Of a stretch of 64,000 bases of DNA, positions 27,048-34,930 are shown one piece after another. The translations under genes were made by a program, and so were the position numbers. Origin of the DNA: Segatella hominis (GTDB lineage Bacteria; Bacteroidota; Bacteroidia; Bacteroidales; Bacteroidaceae); assembly GCF_019249725.2 (NCBI RefSeq), contig NZ_CP137559.1, forward strand, positions 415,501-479,500. The letters are read 5' to 3'. Under the pieces are notes generated by a model. The model was not told where the DNA came from. It did no database searches and saw nothing but the letters and a program-made list of their open reading frames with translations. Numbering within the stretch: the stretch's first letter is position 1; the number at the start of each line of letters is the position of its first letter.

Positions 27048-27620
27048 ATGTTTTCGTATTATAGTTTTAATCATCGTTTTAAAAGAAGTATGCTAGAAAT
27101 CACGTCTAAAACTTCTTATGATATTTTGTGGAAATATTTGGATCCGCTTCAAAAGGAAAAACTTCCTGAAAATATTGTTTTTACAATCGCTTCAGGCAAA
27201 AAAGCTTATGACATTATCCGCCTGTATGAAAGTGGAGAATATTTCTTTTCGCAAAGGGTTATTTACGTATTATCTAAGTTTATAGATATGACCGATAAAT
27301 GCTATCCAATAACTATAGAGGGGGTAGAAACACTATACTATGTAATTTATAATTTAGATGCATATACTTTCATCAATAAAGACGATTTACTTTTTAGGTA
27401 TGACCCTCATTTTTATTATGTCCAAGATAACTCGCTACAAATATTTGGCATCAAAGGAACTTCTTGTATTATTGTTTCAAATGAGATTAAAAACGCATTA
27501 TTGAAAAATAAAATTACAAATATTGAGTTAATTGAATGTTTTGGCTGTTCATTGGAAGAATATAAAGAAATTAAAAAATCTAAGTTCAAGCCTGAAGTTC
27601 ATGCTTACAGAGACAGATAA
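27048..27620 (+). CDS. Putative immunity protein, paralogue of 24989-25564
   Basis: 190 residues, similar along its whole length to the first immunity protein (start MxxxYxFxHRFKRSMLEI, CYPITIEG, YYVIYNLDAY, ELIECFGCSLEEYKEIKKSK). It is 11 bp after the decayed toxin tip and 5 bp before the next Rhs fragment. Its own toxin is deleted, so it would be an orphan protecting against a toxin carried by other strains, or against the intact one here. The reading frame is intact, which suggests selection may still act on it. No signal peptide. Confidence 0.68.
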   Translation: MFSYYSFNHRFKRSMLEITSKTSYDILWKYLDPLQKEKLPENIVFTIASGKKAYDIIRLYESGEYFFSQRVIYVLSKFIDMTDKCYPITIEGVETLYYVIYNLDAYTFINKDDLLFRYDPHFYYVQDNSLQIFGIKGTSCIIVSNEIKNALLKNKITNIELIECFGCSLEEYKEIKKSKFKPEVHAYRDR

Positions 27621-27625
27621 CAAAT

Positions 27626-27940
27626 ATGACAAATAGAATTCTTTCCACATTAGTATTACTTTGCACCTTAGCATCCATAGATGTCAAGGCACAATCTGAT
27701 GATAATAATTATGTCATCAAATCCTCTATGCTGGATGACCAAGGACAAAACGTTGTAACCACGATCGAATACTACGATGGACTGGGACGAAAGGTATTTG
27801 AGCGACATGTCATGACACAAGGGATGGTGGACACCTACTTCGTGTCAAGGCACTATGCCTACGACGGCCTTGGGCGCATGACGGCACAGGCGCTCTATCA
27901 GGGAAACGCCATCCACGGCATCGAGCAAAGGAACTATTGA
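27626..27940 (+). pseudogene. Third Rhs copy, reduced by internal deletions
   Basis: 104 codons. Starts with the same signal peptide (MTNRILSTLVLLCTLASIDV) and the EYYDGLGRK opening. It then skips in frame to VFERHVMTQGMVDTYFV and again to SRHYAYDGLGRMTAQALYQG, ending out of frame at RNY-stop. The first junction falls in a CTGGGAC..AAGG sequence present at both sites in the second copy, so deletion by short homology is likely. It is followed directly by the end of a different toxin (27939-28118). Confidence 0.83.
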
Positions 27941-28118
27941 TGCCTATCAGTCTCGCAATGGATTACAAATAGAGGGAATATCCACCCGTAATGCCGAATA
28001 TTATGGTTGGTCACTGATGAATGTACATTCAAACGGCATAACAGAAGCCGCTAATTTAACAAGATCCATAAATTCTTGTATTCAAACTTTGTTTAATTCG
28101 ATTTTCGGAGGTTTTTAA
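27939..28118 (+). pseudogene. Residual toxin tip of unknown family
   Basis: An open stretch of 59 codons joined out of frame to the third Rhs fragment and ending at TAA 28116-28118, three bases before the lipoprotein gene. Segments: DAYQSRNGLQIEGI, EYYGWSLMNVHSNGI, TEAANLTRSINSCIQTLF, NSIFGGF. It differs from the AHH-type tips, so the array once held a second toxin type. It is read as the C-terminus of a lost toxin because of its place before an immunity-like gene. Confidence 0.55.
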
Positions 28119-28121
28119 AAT

Positions 28122-28571
28122 ATGAAATACTTATATATATTATTAATTGGAAGTATACTTCTGTTTGAGGCATGTGGATCAAAGACACATACGTATTATA
28201 ATGATAAAAATGGATTTACATTCTCTGTTGTAGAACAAGAAAATAACGATGTACTTATCCTAGGTAAAACTGATTCTATTTTTCTACCATGGTCATTACA
28301 CGGTCAATATCTACCTATAACTTTTTATATGCACGACAATTCTAATATCATTTACTTGCGACAAGATTTCGAGATGCTTCGTTGTACATTGAACAAATAT
28401 AAAATTAGATATTTAAAAAAAGAAATAAGAACACAATTTTATCCTATATATCCAGAACTAGGGAATAATTATTGGGTATATGATGGTGGGTGTGACCAAA
28501 GTAGGTATTGTTTTAATGTATTTCGAGATACTATATTTGTAAAAGGCTTAGAACCATTAGAATGGGAATAA
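28122..28571 (+). CDS. Small lipoprotein, putative orphan immunity protein
   Basis: 149 residues with a lipoprotein signal (YILLIGSILLFEAC, Cys about 18). The mature part is rich in Tyr, Asn and Asp with no family recognised. It sits three bases after the toxin remnant and one base before a fourth Rhs start, exactly the immunity position in this array. Being a lipoprotein, it would act in the periplasm or at the surface, unlike the two cytoplasmic-looking immunity proteins, which hints that its lost toxin attacked the envelope. Function is inferred from position. Confidence 0.5.
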   Translation: MKYLYILLIGSILLFEACGSKTHTYYNDKNGFTFSVVEQENNDVLILGKTDSIFLPWSLHGQYLPITFYMHDNSNIIYLRQDFEMLRCTLNKYKIRYLKKEIRTQFYPIYPELGNNYWVYDGGCDQSRYCFNVFRDTIFVKGLEPLEWE

Positions 28572-28572
28572 T

Positions 28573-28659
28573 ATGGATAGAATTCTTTCCACATTGATAT
28601 TATTTTGCACCTTGGCATCCATAGATGTCAAGGCGCAATCTGATGATGTAGTCAACTAA
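28573..28659 (+). pseudogene. Fourth Rhs copy, signal peptide only
   Basis: 28 codons, MDRILSTLILFCTLASIDVK followed by AQSDDVVN and a stop. It matches the start of the three larger Rhs copies and is cut just after the signal peptide. The following 157 bp to rhaM contain two small hairpins (GAGCAACTGTTGCTC near 28744 and GGGCAACGAGTGCCC near 28766) but no gene. Confidence 0.75.
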
Positions 28660-28816
28660 ATATAGGAAACTACAGTTGTCTGCCATGCTCTTCAAGCGGT
28701 CCCTCGGGGATCACGTGATGGGGAACCGATGAACATGAGACGAGCAACTGTTGCTCACGAGACGGGCAACGAGTGCCCAAATAGGTGAACCAAATCTGGG
28801 CAATATAGATATGACT

Positions 28817-29134
28817 TTAATCCATGTGGAAGAGTTCTTCCAGTGGAATGCTGACAGGAGAGTTGTCTGGATTCACTTCCATGATGTCTGCCATCATATC
28901 CCACCATTTCTGAGTGATAGGATCCACGTTGGTGGTGTCCTGACTGTTGGTGTCGCTATCACATTTCTGGACGGCAAAGAGTAGGTTGGTGTCTTTGTCC
29001 CAGAAGATGCTGTAGTCGCTTACACCCTGGTCCTTGATCATCTGTTTTAACTCCGGCCAAATTGCAGCGTGGCGCTTGGCATATTCTTTTTCGCATCCCT
29101 TCTTGAGATACATCTTGAATGCAAAACGTTTCAT
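28817..29134 (-). CDS. rhaM: L-rhamnose mutarotase
   Basis: Interconverts the alpha and beta anomers of L-rhamnose, supplying the form used by rhamnose isomerase. 105 residues, the normal family length: RFAFKMYLKKGCEKEYAKRHAAIWPEL carries the active-site histidine, then SIFWDKDTNLLFAVQKC and the Trp-rich KWWDMMADIM. Last gene of the rhaB-A-T-M run (80 bp after rhaT). It is next to the decayed end of the Rhs island. Confidence 0.93.
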   Translation of the reverse strand: MKRFAFKMYLKKGCEKEYAKRHAAIWPELKQMIKDQGVSDYSIFWDKDTNLLFAVQKCDSDTNSQDTTNVDPITQKWWDMMADIMEVNPDNSPVSIPLEELFHMD

Positions 29135-29214
29135 GTTATTCTATGTTTTTTATTTGTTATACAAATGCAAATTGCTATACGATTGATTTCTGATGGCATA
29201 GGTATTTATCTGCA

Positions 29215-30246
29215 TCAGATAAGCTGCGGCAAGAAGCAAGAGACGATGAGTACTAATATACCTACCAGCAGCACGCCAATGGTCTTGCCCGAACAGCCTT
29301 TCCATTCTTTCAGGATGATGCCCCATACATTGGAGAATACCACATTGAGAGCCATCAGGATGCAGAAGGAAAGGGTAGTGAGAACGGGTGATTCTGTGAG
29401 GAATCCCTTGCCCAATGACAAACCGAAGAACTGACTGTACCAAAGTCCACCTGCCAAAGCACAGAACAGAAGGTTGTTGCCCCATACTTCCTGTTTCTGA
29501 TAATCGCCCCAAGTATGGTTCTTTGTATTCTGATAGAAACAGTAGATGGCATTGGTTACAAAACCGCCCAGTGTCACGAAGAAAGTGGCAGGGAGTGTCT
29601 TGTACATATCGGGAGTGAAACTGCCGAAGTGAATGTCGCTGCCGAAGGCAAGACCTACGTTGAAGCAACCGCTCATGAAACCAGCAAGGAGAGCAATGGC
29701 AAGACCCTTAGGAAAGTTGAAGTCCTTGACTGCTGCCTTCTTTTCTTCCTCTGACAGTGATGCTGCCTTCATGCTGCCTGCCACACCGATAATGGCGATA
29801 CCCACGAGGGTAACCACTACGCCCAAGATGACGCTGAATGTAAGCGAAGAGAGGGCATTCATCTCTGGGAAGAAGATGTTGAGCAAAACGGGTCCCATGA
29901 TGGTACCCAGACCTGCACAAGTTCCAAGGGCGATACTCTGGCCGAGGGCCACACCGAGATAGCGCATGGAGAGACCGAAAGTCAAACCACCCACACCCCA
30001 AAGTACACCGAAGAGCATGGTCATCGCTACATTGAATCCGTTACCATCGAGCAATTCAAAGAAAGAATGTCCGTCTGGTACAGCCAATAAGGCTCCCAAG
30101 AAAGGCAGTATCAACCAAGCGAATACTCCCTGTACCAACCAGTAGGATTCCCAGCTCCAATCTTTGATCTTATTGATTGGAACATAGCAACTGGATTGGC
30201 AGAAGGCACCCACGGCTATGATTAAAAGTCCTATTAATATTTCCAT
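29215..30246 (-). CDS. rhaT: L-rhamnose/H+ symporter
   Basis: Inner-membrane uptake of L-rhamnose. 343 residues, about ten hydrophobic segments, of the RhaT (drug/metabolite transporter-like) family: start LIGLLIIAVGAFCQSSCYVPINKIKDWSWESYWL and conserved GVLWGVGGLTFGLSMRYLGVALGQS. It lies between rhaA (106 bp upstream, holding an inverted repeat) and rhaM, same strand. Confidence 0.93.
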   Translation of the reverse strand: MEILIGLLIIAVGAFCQSSCYVPINKIKDWSWESYWLVQGVFAWLILPFLGALLAVPDGHSFFELLDGNGFNVAMTMLFGVLWGVGGLTFGLSMRYLGVALGQSIALGTCAGLGTIMGPVLLNIFFPEMNALSSLTFSVILGVVVTLVGIAIIGVAGSMKAASLSEEEKKAAVKDFNFPKGLAIALLAGFMSGCFNVGLAFGSDIHFGSFTPDMYKTLPATFFVTLGGFVTNAIYCFYQNTKNHTWGDYQKQEVWGNNLLFCALAGGLWYSQFFGLSLGKGFLTESPVLTTLSFCILMALNVVFSNVWGIILKEWKGCSGKTIGVLLVGILVLIVSCFLPQLI

Positions 30247-30260
30247 AATTGTATAATTAA

Positions 30261-30353
30261 AGTGAAGAGTGAAGAACGAAGAGTGAAGAATTCAAATGCT
30301 TTTTTAGACATAAGACTATTGAATTCTTCGTTCTTCACTCTTCGTTCTTCACT
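30261..30353. repeat. Inverted pair of the purine-rich repeat between rhaA and rhaT
   Basis: AGTGAAGAGTGAAGAACGAA (from 30261, ending GAATTC at 30293) faces its near complement GAATTCTTCGTTCTTCACTC (from 30321 to 30353), about 33 bp per arm with a 27-base loop. The outer arm begins at the rhaA stop codon on the minus strand. It may cut or stabilise the mRNA between rhaA and rhaT. Same repeat family as in the trp spacers. Confidence 0.75.
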
Positions 30354-31606
30354 TACTTGCGGTTAGCGAGAACTTCTGCCTCGTACTTCTCAATGTCAGC
30401 GATGTATTCCTCACCAACAGGGATGTTGTTCTTCAGGTTGAAGTAATCATATACTGCGCCGAATGGCAATGTCTTCTCTTCTTCCAAGAGTGCAAGACGC
30501 TGGAAGAGCTTGCCTTCATCCTCGTACTTGCGGAGGGTGTCGAGAGGCTCAAGGAATGCCTGCAACAATGACTTCTGGGCAGCACGTACACCGATGATGT
30601 AAGCACCGATACGGTTGATAGAACCATCGAAGTAGTCGAGACCGATATGAGCACGGTCGAGGGCATTGGCACGAACCAACTCAGAGAAGAGATTGCGGGT
30701 ATTGTCGTCGAAGAGTGTTACGTGGTCTGAATCCCAGTGCATTGGGCGAGATACATGGAGCATCAACTCTGGTACGAAGAGAAGAAGTGCAGAAACTGCA
30801 TCTGATACGTTCTCTGTTGGCTCATAGTGACCTGTGTCGAGAGTGTACATCACATTGTTCTTAGCGCAGTAGCCAGCGTAGAAGTCGTGAGAACCTACGG
30901 TATAAGCCTCCAAGCCAATACCGAAGAGTTTAGCTTCGAGACAAGACTTCATGTTAGGCAACTCCTCTGCCAAGATCTCATCAAGAGAGTTCTTCAAGAT
31001 CTCACGATAGCGTCCCTTCTCTACAGTGATATCCTTAGAACCATCATGTACCCAGATGTTCATGATACATGGATCGTTCTGGAACTTACCCATAGCATCA
31101 GCGATACGGCGGCAACGCTTGGTGTGCTCAATCCAGAACTCACGGATAGCAGGGTCTGGGTTTGATAAAGTGAGGTTGCCACTCAATGGGTGAGAGAAAG
31201 AAGTAGAGTTGAAATCGAGCTTCATGTTCTGCTCCTTTGCCCACTGCATCCAACCTGTGAACTGATCTACGGTTACCTCGTTACGGTCGATTTGCTTGCC
31301 CCCGAACTCACCATATATCTCGTGGAGATTGAGACGGAAGGTACCAGCGAGGAGAGAGTTTACCTTTTCAATATCTTGTCGGAGTTCATCGATATTGCGA
31401 GCCTTGCCAGGATAGTTACCTGTACTCTGGATACCGCCAGAAGCAGCCTCGCCACGCTCGAAACCAACTACATCGTCAGCCTGCCAGCAATGCAGAGAGA
31501 TAGGAGTTTTCTCCAATGTCTCGATAGCCTTGTCGGTATCTACACCCAGAGCAGCATAGCGCTCTTTTGCAATCTCGTAATTCTTCAAAATCAAATCTGC
31601 TTTCAT
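30353..31606 (-). CDS. rhaA: L-rhamnose isomerase
   Basis: Converts L-rhamnose to L-rhamnulose in the cytoplasm; metal-dependent TIM barrel. 417 residues. Family features: CWQADDVVGFE near 40, NLHEIYGEFGGK, LDFNSTSFSHPL, WVHDGSKD, LEAYTVGSHDFYAGY, and the metal-binding LDTGHYEPTENVSD. Second gene of the rhaB-A-T-M operon, 66 bp after rhaB. Confidence 0.95.
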   Translation of the reverse strand: MKADLILKNYEIAKERYAALGVDTDKAIETLEKTPISLHCWQADDVVGFERGEAASGGIQSTGNYPGKARNIDELRQDIEKVNSLLAGTFRLNLHEIYGEFGGKQIDRNEVTVDQFTGWMQWAKEQNMKLDFNSTSFSHPLSGNLTLSNPDPAIREFWIEHTKRCRRIADAMGKFQNDPCIMNIWVHDGSKDITVEKGRYREILKNSLDEILAEELPNMKSCLEAKLFGIGLEAYTVGSHDFYAGYCAKNNVMYTLDTGHYEPTENVSDAVSALLLFVPELMLHVSRPMHWDSDHVTLFDDNTRNLFSELVRANALDRAHIGLDYFDGSINRIGAYIIGVRAAQKSLLQAFLEPLDTLRKYEDEGKLFQRLALLEEEKTLPFGAVYDYFNLKNNIPVGEEYIADIEKYEAEVLANRK

Positions 31607-31659
31607 AATTGTCTTTAAGTTTTATATTGTTAATCTTTTATTGTTTATTTCTTTCTTTA

Positions 31660-31690
31660 CCCTTTTACTTTTTTACCCTTTTACCTTTAA
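31660..31690. repeat. TTTTTACCC tract at the rhaB stop
   Basis: Runs of CCTTTTACTTTTTTACCC form, on the minus strand, the last rhaB codons (LKVKG-stop) and part of the spacer to rhaA. Same family as the tracts at the ends of trpF and the GH105 gene. Confidence 0.7.
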
Positions 31691-33172
31691 AAACTTCTCG
31701 TAAGCTGCATCCCAAGCATCCTTGTCCTGTGGCTCGAATTTCTTCAGCTCCAGAGAGTTGGCGATGATTTGTCGCATTTCCCAGATATCCTTTACCAAGC
31801 CGGAAGCCTTAGCCTGCAGCATGATATTTCCGATAGCTGTACCTTCCTGTGGACCAGCCAGTACGGTTACGCCACAACTGTTGGCTGTAAACTGGTTGAG
31901 GTATTGGTTGAGAGAACCGCCACCGATGATGTGGAGCACGTTGATATCGAAATCTGCAAATTCTTTGAGCCATGTGAATACCTGACGGTAGCGAAGGGCA
32001 AGACTTTCGAAGATGCAGCGGCAGAACTCGCCGTAGCTCTCAGGTACATGCTGACCGGTCTTTTCACAATATTGCTTGATAGCTTCTACCATGCTGGATG
32101 GGTTGGCAAAGACAGCATCGTCTGGATTGATGATACTCTGGAAGGCAGGCTGCTTCATTGCTTCAGCAATCAGTTCGCCATGTCCCAGACAAGTCTGGTC
32201 ACTGTTATTAGCAGCTGCCGCATCTTTCCATTCCTTACGGCAACGCTCGTAGATCCACATACCACAGATATTCTTGAGGAATCGGGTAGTACCCTCGATA
32301 CCGCCTTCGTTTGTGAAGTTGAGCTCATAGCTATGTTCATTGATGATAGCCTTCTGAGTTTCTATACCCATGAGGCTCCAAGTGCCAGAACTGAGGTAAG
32401 CGAACTTTTCATTCTTGGCAGGAACGGCAGCTACAGCGCTGGCAGTATCATGCCCTGCTACAGCGATGACAGGTACTGCATTCAATCCAGTTATCTTCTG
32501 TACTTCCTCGGTGAGTGTGCCGATGATGGTAGCTGGTGCTGTCATTTCTCCAAACTGTTCGCGCTTCAATCCGAGACTCTCAACAAGATCCTGGTCGAGG
32601 TCGCCTGTCATCGGATTGAGAATCTGCGAGGTGGAGGCTACAGTATATTCGCAGATAGCGTTACCGGTAAGCATATAGCTCAGCGCATCCGGAATAAAGA
32701 GTATTTTGTTTGCGTTCTCCAAAGCCACATTGCCAGCCTTGCGCATAGCGTATATCTGGAAGAGGGAGTTGAAGTTCATGAACTGGATGCCCGTCTTTTC
32801 ATATACCTTTTCCTTGCTGATTTGCTCGTCGAAGTATTTCTCCATCATGCCCACTGTATGTGGGTCTCGATAGGCGAGAGGGTTGCGGAGGATGGCTCCG
32901 TCTTTGCCCACATATACAAAGTCGCATCCCCAGGTGTCGATTCCGATGCTCTGGATGTTGATGCCTCTTTGAGCCACGAGTTTCAAACCCTTGATGATTT
33001 CCAGATAGAGCGCATAGATGTCCCAATAGAAGTGATTGCCCGTCTCGATGAGATGGTTGTCGAAACGTGTCAGTTCTTCCAGATTGAACTTTCCATCTGA
33101 TAAACTACCGATAATGGTTCTTCCGCTGGTGGCACCTAAATCCACTGCAAAGAAGTATTTTTTTTGTTCCAT
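31673..33172 (-). CDS. rhaB: Rhamnulokinase
   Basis: Phosphorylates L-rhamnulose at O1. FGGY-family kinase of 499 residues: N-terminal ATP-phosphate motif AVDLGATSGRTIIG, GIDTWGCDFVYV, AVAGHDTASAVAAVP, SSGTWSLMG and C-terminal HIIGGGSLNQYLNQFTA. First gene of the minus-strand rha operon. Its promoter (33283-33290) has the CAAA direct repeat upstream (33318-33357), and the AraC-type regulator gene is next on the same strand. Confidence 0.95.
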   Translation of the reverse strand: MEQKKYFFAVDLGATSGRTIIGSLSDGKFNLEELTRFDNHLIETGNHFYWDIYALYLEIIKGLKLVAQRGINIQSIGIDTWGCDFVYVGKDGAILRNPLAYRDPHTVGMMEKYFDEQISKEKVYEKTGIQFMNFNSLFQIYAMRKAGNVALENANKILFIPDALSYMLTGNAICEYTVASTSQILNPMTGDLDQDLVESLGLKREQFGEMTAPATIIGTLTEEVQKITGLNAVPVIAVAGHDTASAVAAVPAKNEKFAYLSSGTWSLMGIETQKAIINEHSYELNFTNEGGIEGTTRFLKNICGMWIYERCRKEWKDAAAANNSDQTCLGHGELIAEAMKQPAFQSIINPDDAVFANPSSMVEAIKQYCEKTGQHVPESYGEFCRCIFESLALRYRQVFTWLKEFADFDINVLHIIGGGSLNQYLNQFTANSCGVTVLAGPQEGTAIGNIMLQAKASGLVKDIWEMRQIIANSLELKKFEPQDKDAWDAAYEKFLKVKG

Positions 33173-33282
33173 TTTGCTAGGTTTTTAAGTCTAATTTTAT
33201 GTTATTGATTTCTAAGTTTAATTTCTGTTGATTCCGAAGTTCCTTATGTGTTACTTCAAAGTCTTTGTTGAAATTTTCGGTG

Positions 33283-33357
33283 CAAAGATAGACCTAAATC
33301 GTGAAATGCAACAAGGGATTTTGATTTTCAGCCCTTGATATTTGGCGGCAGTATAAA
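33283..33357 (-). promoter_or_regulatory. rhaB operon promoter with CAAA direct repeat
   Basis: On the minus strand: TTTATACTGCCGCCAAATAT (33357-33338), CAAGGGCTGAAAATCAAAAT (33337-33318), 27 bases, then TATCTTTG (33290-33283). The second unit matches the first susC promoter unit (34575-34594) at 15 of 20 positions at the same distance from the -7 box. The -33 element is weak. Probable AraC/RhaR-type activator site. Confidence 0.7.
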
Positions 33358-33398
33358 ATTGGGGAAGTGATGGATGTTTTTTGGGGGAAGTGATGAAA

Positions 33399-33501
33399 GT
33401 TAAAGGAGTTAAAGGAGTTAAAGGAGTTAAGACGTATGTCTTGCAGCTTAATAACTGCGCCAAAAAGACTATTGTCTTAACTCCTTTAACTCCTTTAACT
33501 T
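33399..33501. repeat. GTTAAAGGA tandem units forming a long inverted repeat
   Basis: Three to four 9-bp units GTTAAAGGA (33399-33433, ending GTTAAGAC) are faced by GTCTTAACTCCTTTAACTCC (from 33474 to 33499), giving a perfect stem of about 26 bp with a 40-base loop. It lies between the regulator's 3' end and the rhaB promoter and may separate the two transcripts. Confidence 0.75.
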
Positions 33502-33525
33502 CTGAACTATCGAAACTTGAATGAA

Positions 33526-34401
33526 TTATCTGTTCATGTTTCTGAAATCTGAAGGCTTCATGCCCGTCTGACTCTTGAATTTTGAAGAGAAGTAGTCTGG
33601 CGACTCGAAATTAAGGCGGTAGGCTATCTCCTTGATGCTATCATCGGTAGTGGAAAGCAGTTCCTTTGCCCTCTGCAGTTTCAGATTCTGCTGGTAAAGG
33701 GCTGGTGCAAAACCGGTATGCTCCTTGAAGAGCTTGCGGAAGGAAGAATAGCTGATGCCGAGTTCCTGCGCAATCTCCTGAATGGTAAGGTTGCCTTCCA
33801 ATGATTCGCGGATGCGAAGACGGGCTTTATTGATGATATCCACATGCTTTGAATCTTTATTCAATTCAATATTACGCTCCAAGGAGTACATCAGGCCGAT
33901 GAGATGGTTGGCGATACCTGCCAAGGTTTGCTGGGCGTATGCAGCTTCCTCCTGAGCAATGTATCGTGCTTCCTCATATAGATTGATGATTTCGTTGCTA
34001 AACCCCACGTGATAGATGGGCTTCTCTGGAGAGAGGAACTTATGCTTCACTCGGTCGTTAATGTTTCTTCCCTTGAATCCTATCCAATAACTTTTCCATC
34101 CTTTTCCTTGAGTAGGGTGGTAAGTATGCCATTCGCCAGGGAACAACAGGAAGATGTCGCCAGCTTTGATGACGGTCTCTGGGCAGTGGGCTGACTGGAA
34201 AACACCTTCGCCCTCTGTCAGATAGAGCAACTGAAATTCATCCAGCGTTCTGCCTTTGTTGATATCAAAATAGTAGCCGTCAGCATGTCCCTTGGTAGGG
34301 TAGCTGTCGTGTGGCTCTATCACCTCATATCCGATAGTGCTGATGGTGAGCCCCCATTGTGCATCCCGTTCTGAGGCGAGCAAATATTTACTTGTTTGCA
34401 T
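33526..34401 (-). CDS. AraC-family regulator, probable rhamnose activator (RhaR-like)
   Basis: About 291 residues: N-terminal cupin-like sugar-binding domain (FQLLYLTEGEGVFQS, IKAGDIFLLFPGEWHTYHP) and a C-terminal double helix-turn-helix (IQEIAQELGISYSSFRKLFKEHTG, then IKEIAYRLNFESPDYFSSKFKSQTGMKPSDFR). The frame is open to 34530, but ATG 34401 (MQTSKYLLAS) is preferred; a possible -7 box (CAAAGTTA, 34444-34451) lies in the extension. It sits between the rha operon and the divergent PUL, both of which carry the shared operator. In Bacteroides thetaiotaomicron an AraC-type RhaR activates rhamnose genes; the same role here is inference from context. Confidence 0.85.
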   Translation of the reverse strand: MQTSKYLLASERDAQWGLTISTIGYEVIEPHDSYPTKGHADGYYFDINKGRTLDEFQLLYLTEGEGVFQSAHCPETVIKAGDIFLLFPGEWHTYHPTQGKGWKSYWIGFKGRNINDRVKHKFLSPEKPIYHVGFSNEIINLYEEARYIAQEEAAYAQQTLAGIANHLIGLMYSLERNIELNKDSKHVDIINKARLRIRESLEGNLTIQEIAQELGISYSSFRKLFKEHTGFAPALYQQNLKLQRAKELLSTTDDSIKEIAYRLNFESPDYFSSKFKSQTGMKPSDFRNMNR

Positions 34402-34930
34402 CGATCTTTTGTTATAAATGGTAGTTGTAACTTGTTTCTTTTGCAAAGTTACTAAAAAAATGGCAAAATGCAGAATTTTTCTGCGATTATCATTTCTTAT
34501 ATACCTATTTATATATAATATTATAAGCAATTTTAAGAAATAGAATTCGATATTTTAGGTTTGTTGTCAAAAAATTAGGGTTAATAATCAAAATTTAAGG
34601 TAGCAAAATAAACCGATTCCGTACTTTTGCAACCGAAATAATTCTAAAACAAGACTTAAACGAAGTTGGTAATAAACTAAATCAAGAGCTTATGCGGATT
34701 GGTGGTCTACTAAAATTAATTAGTGATCGACTAAAACAGAAGCATTCTTAAATTAGCTTTGTACAAGATGAACCTATTCGTTGCCTAAAGGAAGTTGAAA
34801 CTTATATGCAATTTCAAAATCATTCTGCAATAGCATTCCATGCTTTCAGATGAATATTGTTGTTGTCATTAAGCAAATTGACTTTTTGGGTATATAGGGG
34901 ATTGGACAGAACATAAAACCTATATAAAAT
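34402..34930. promoter_or_regulatory. Divergent regulatory region and susC promoter with CAAA direct repeat
   Basis: A 529-bp gene-free region. TTAGG-type units start at exactly 20-bp steps (34555, 34575, 34595). The first two are TTAGGTTTGTTGTCAAAAAA and TTAGGGTTAATAATCAAAAT, with CAAA cores 21 bp apart; after 27 bases comes the -7 box TACTTTTG (34622-34629). No TTTG -33 box, which fits an activated promoter. The predicted 5' leader is about 290 bases, contains no good reading frame, and has no structure I could identify. Confidence 0.65.

Noticed and set aside
31769..33100. 443-codon open frame on the + strand
   Set aside because: Antisense to rhaB, which has all FGGY kinase motifs; composition is typical of a shadow frame.
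34402..34530. N-terminal extension of the AraC regulator
   Set aside because: The extra 43 residues are not family-like and span a possible -7 box; ATG 34401 is better.
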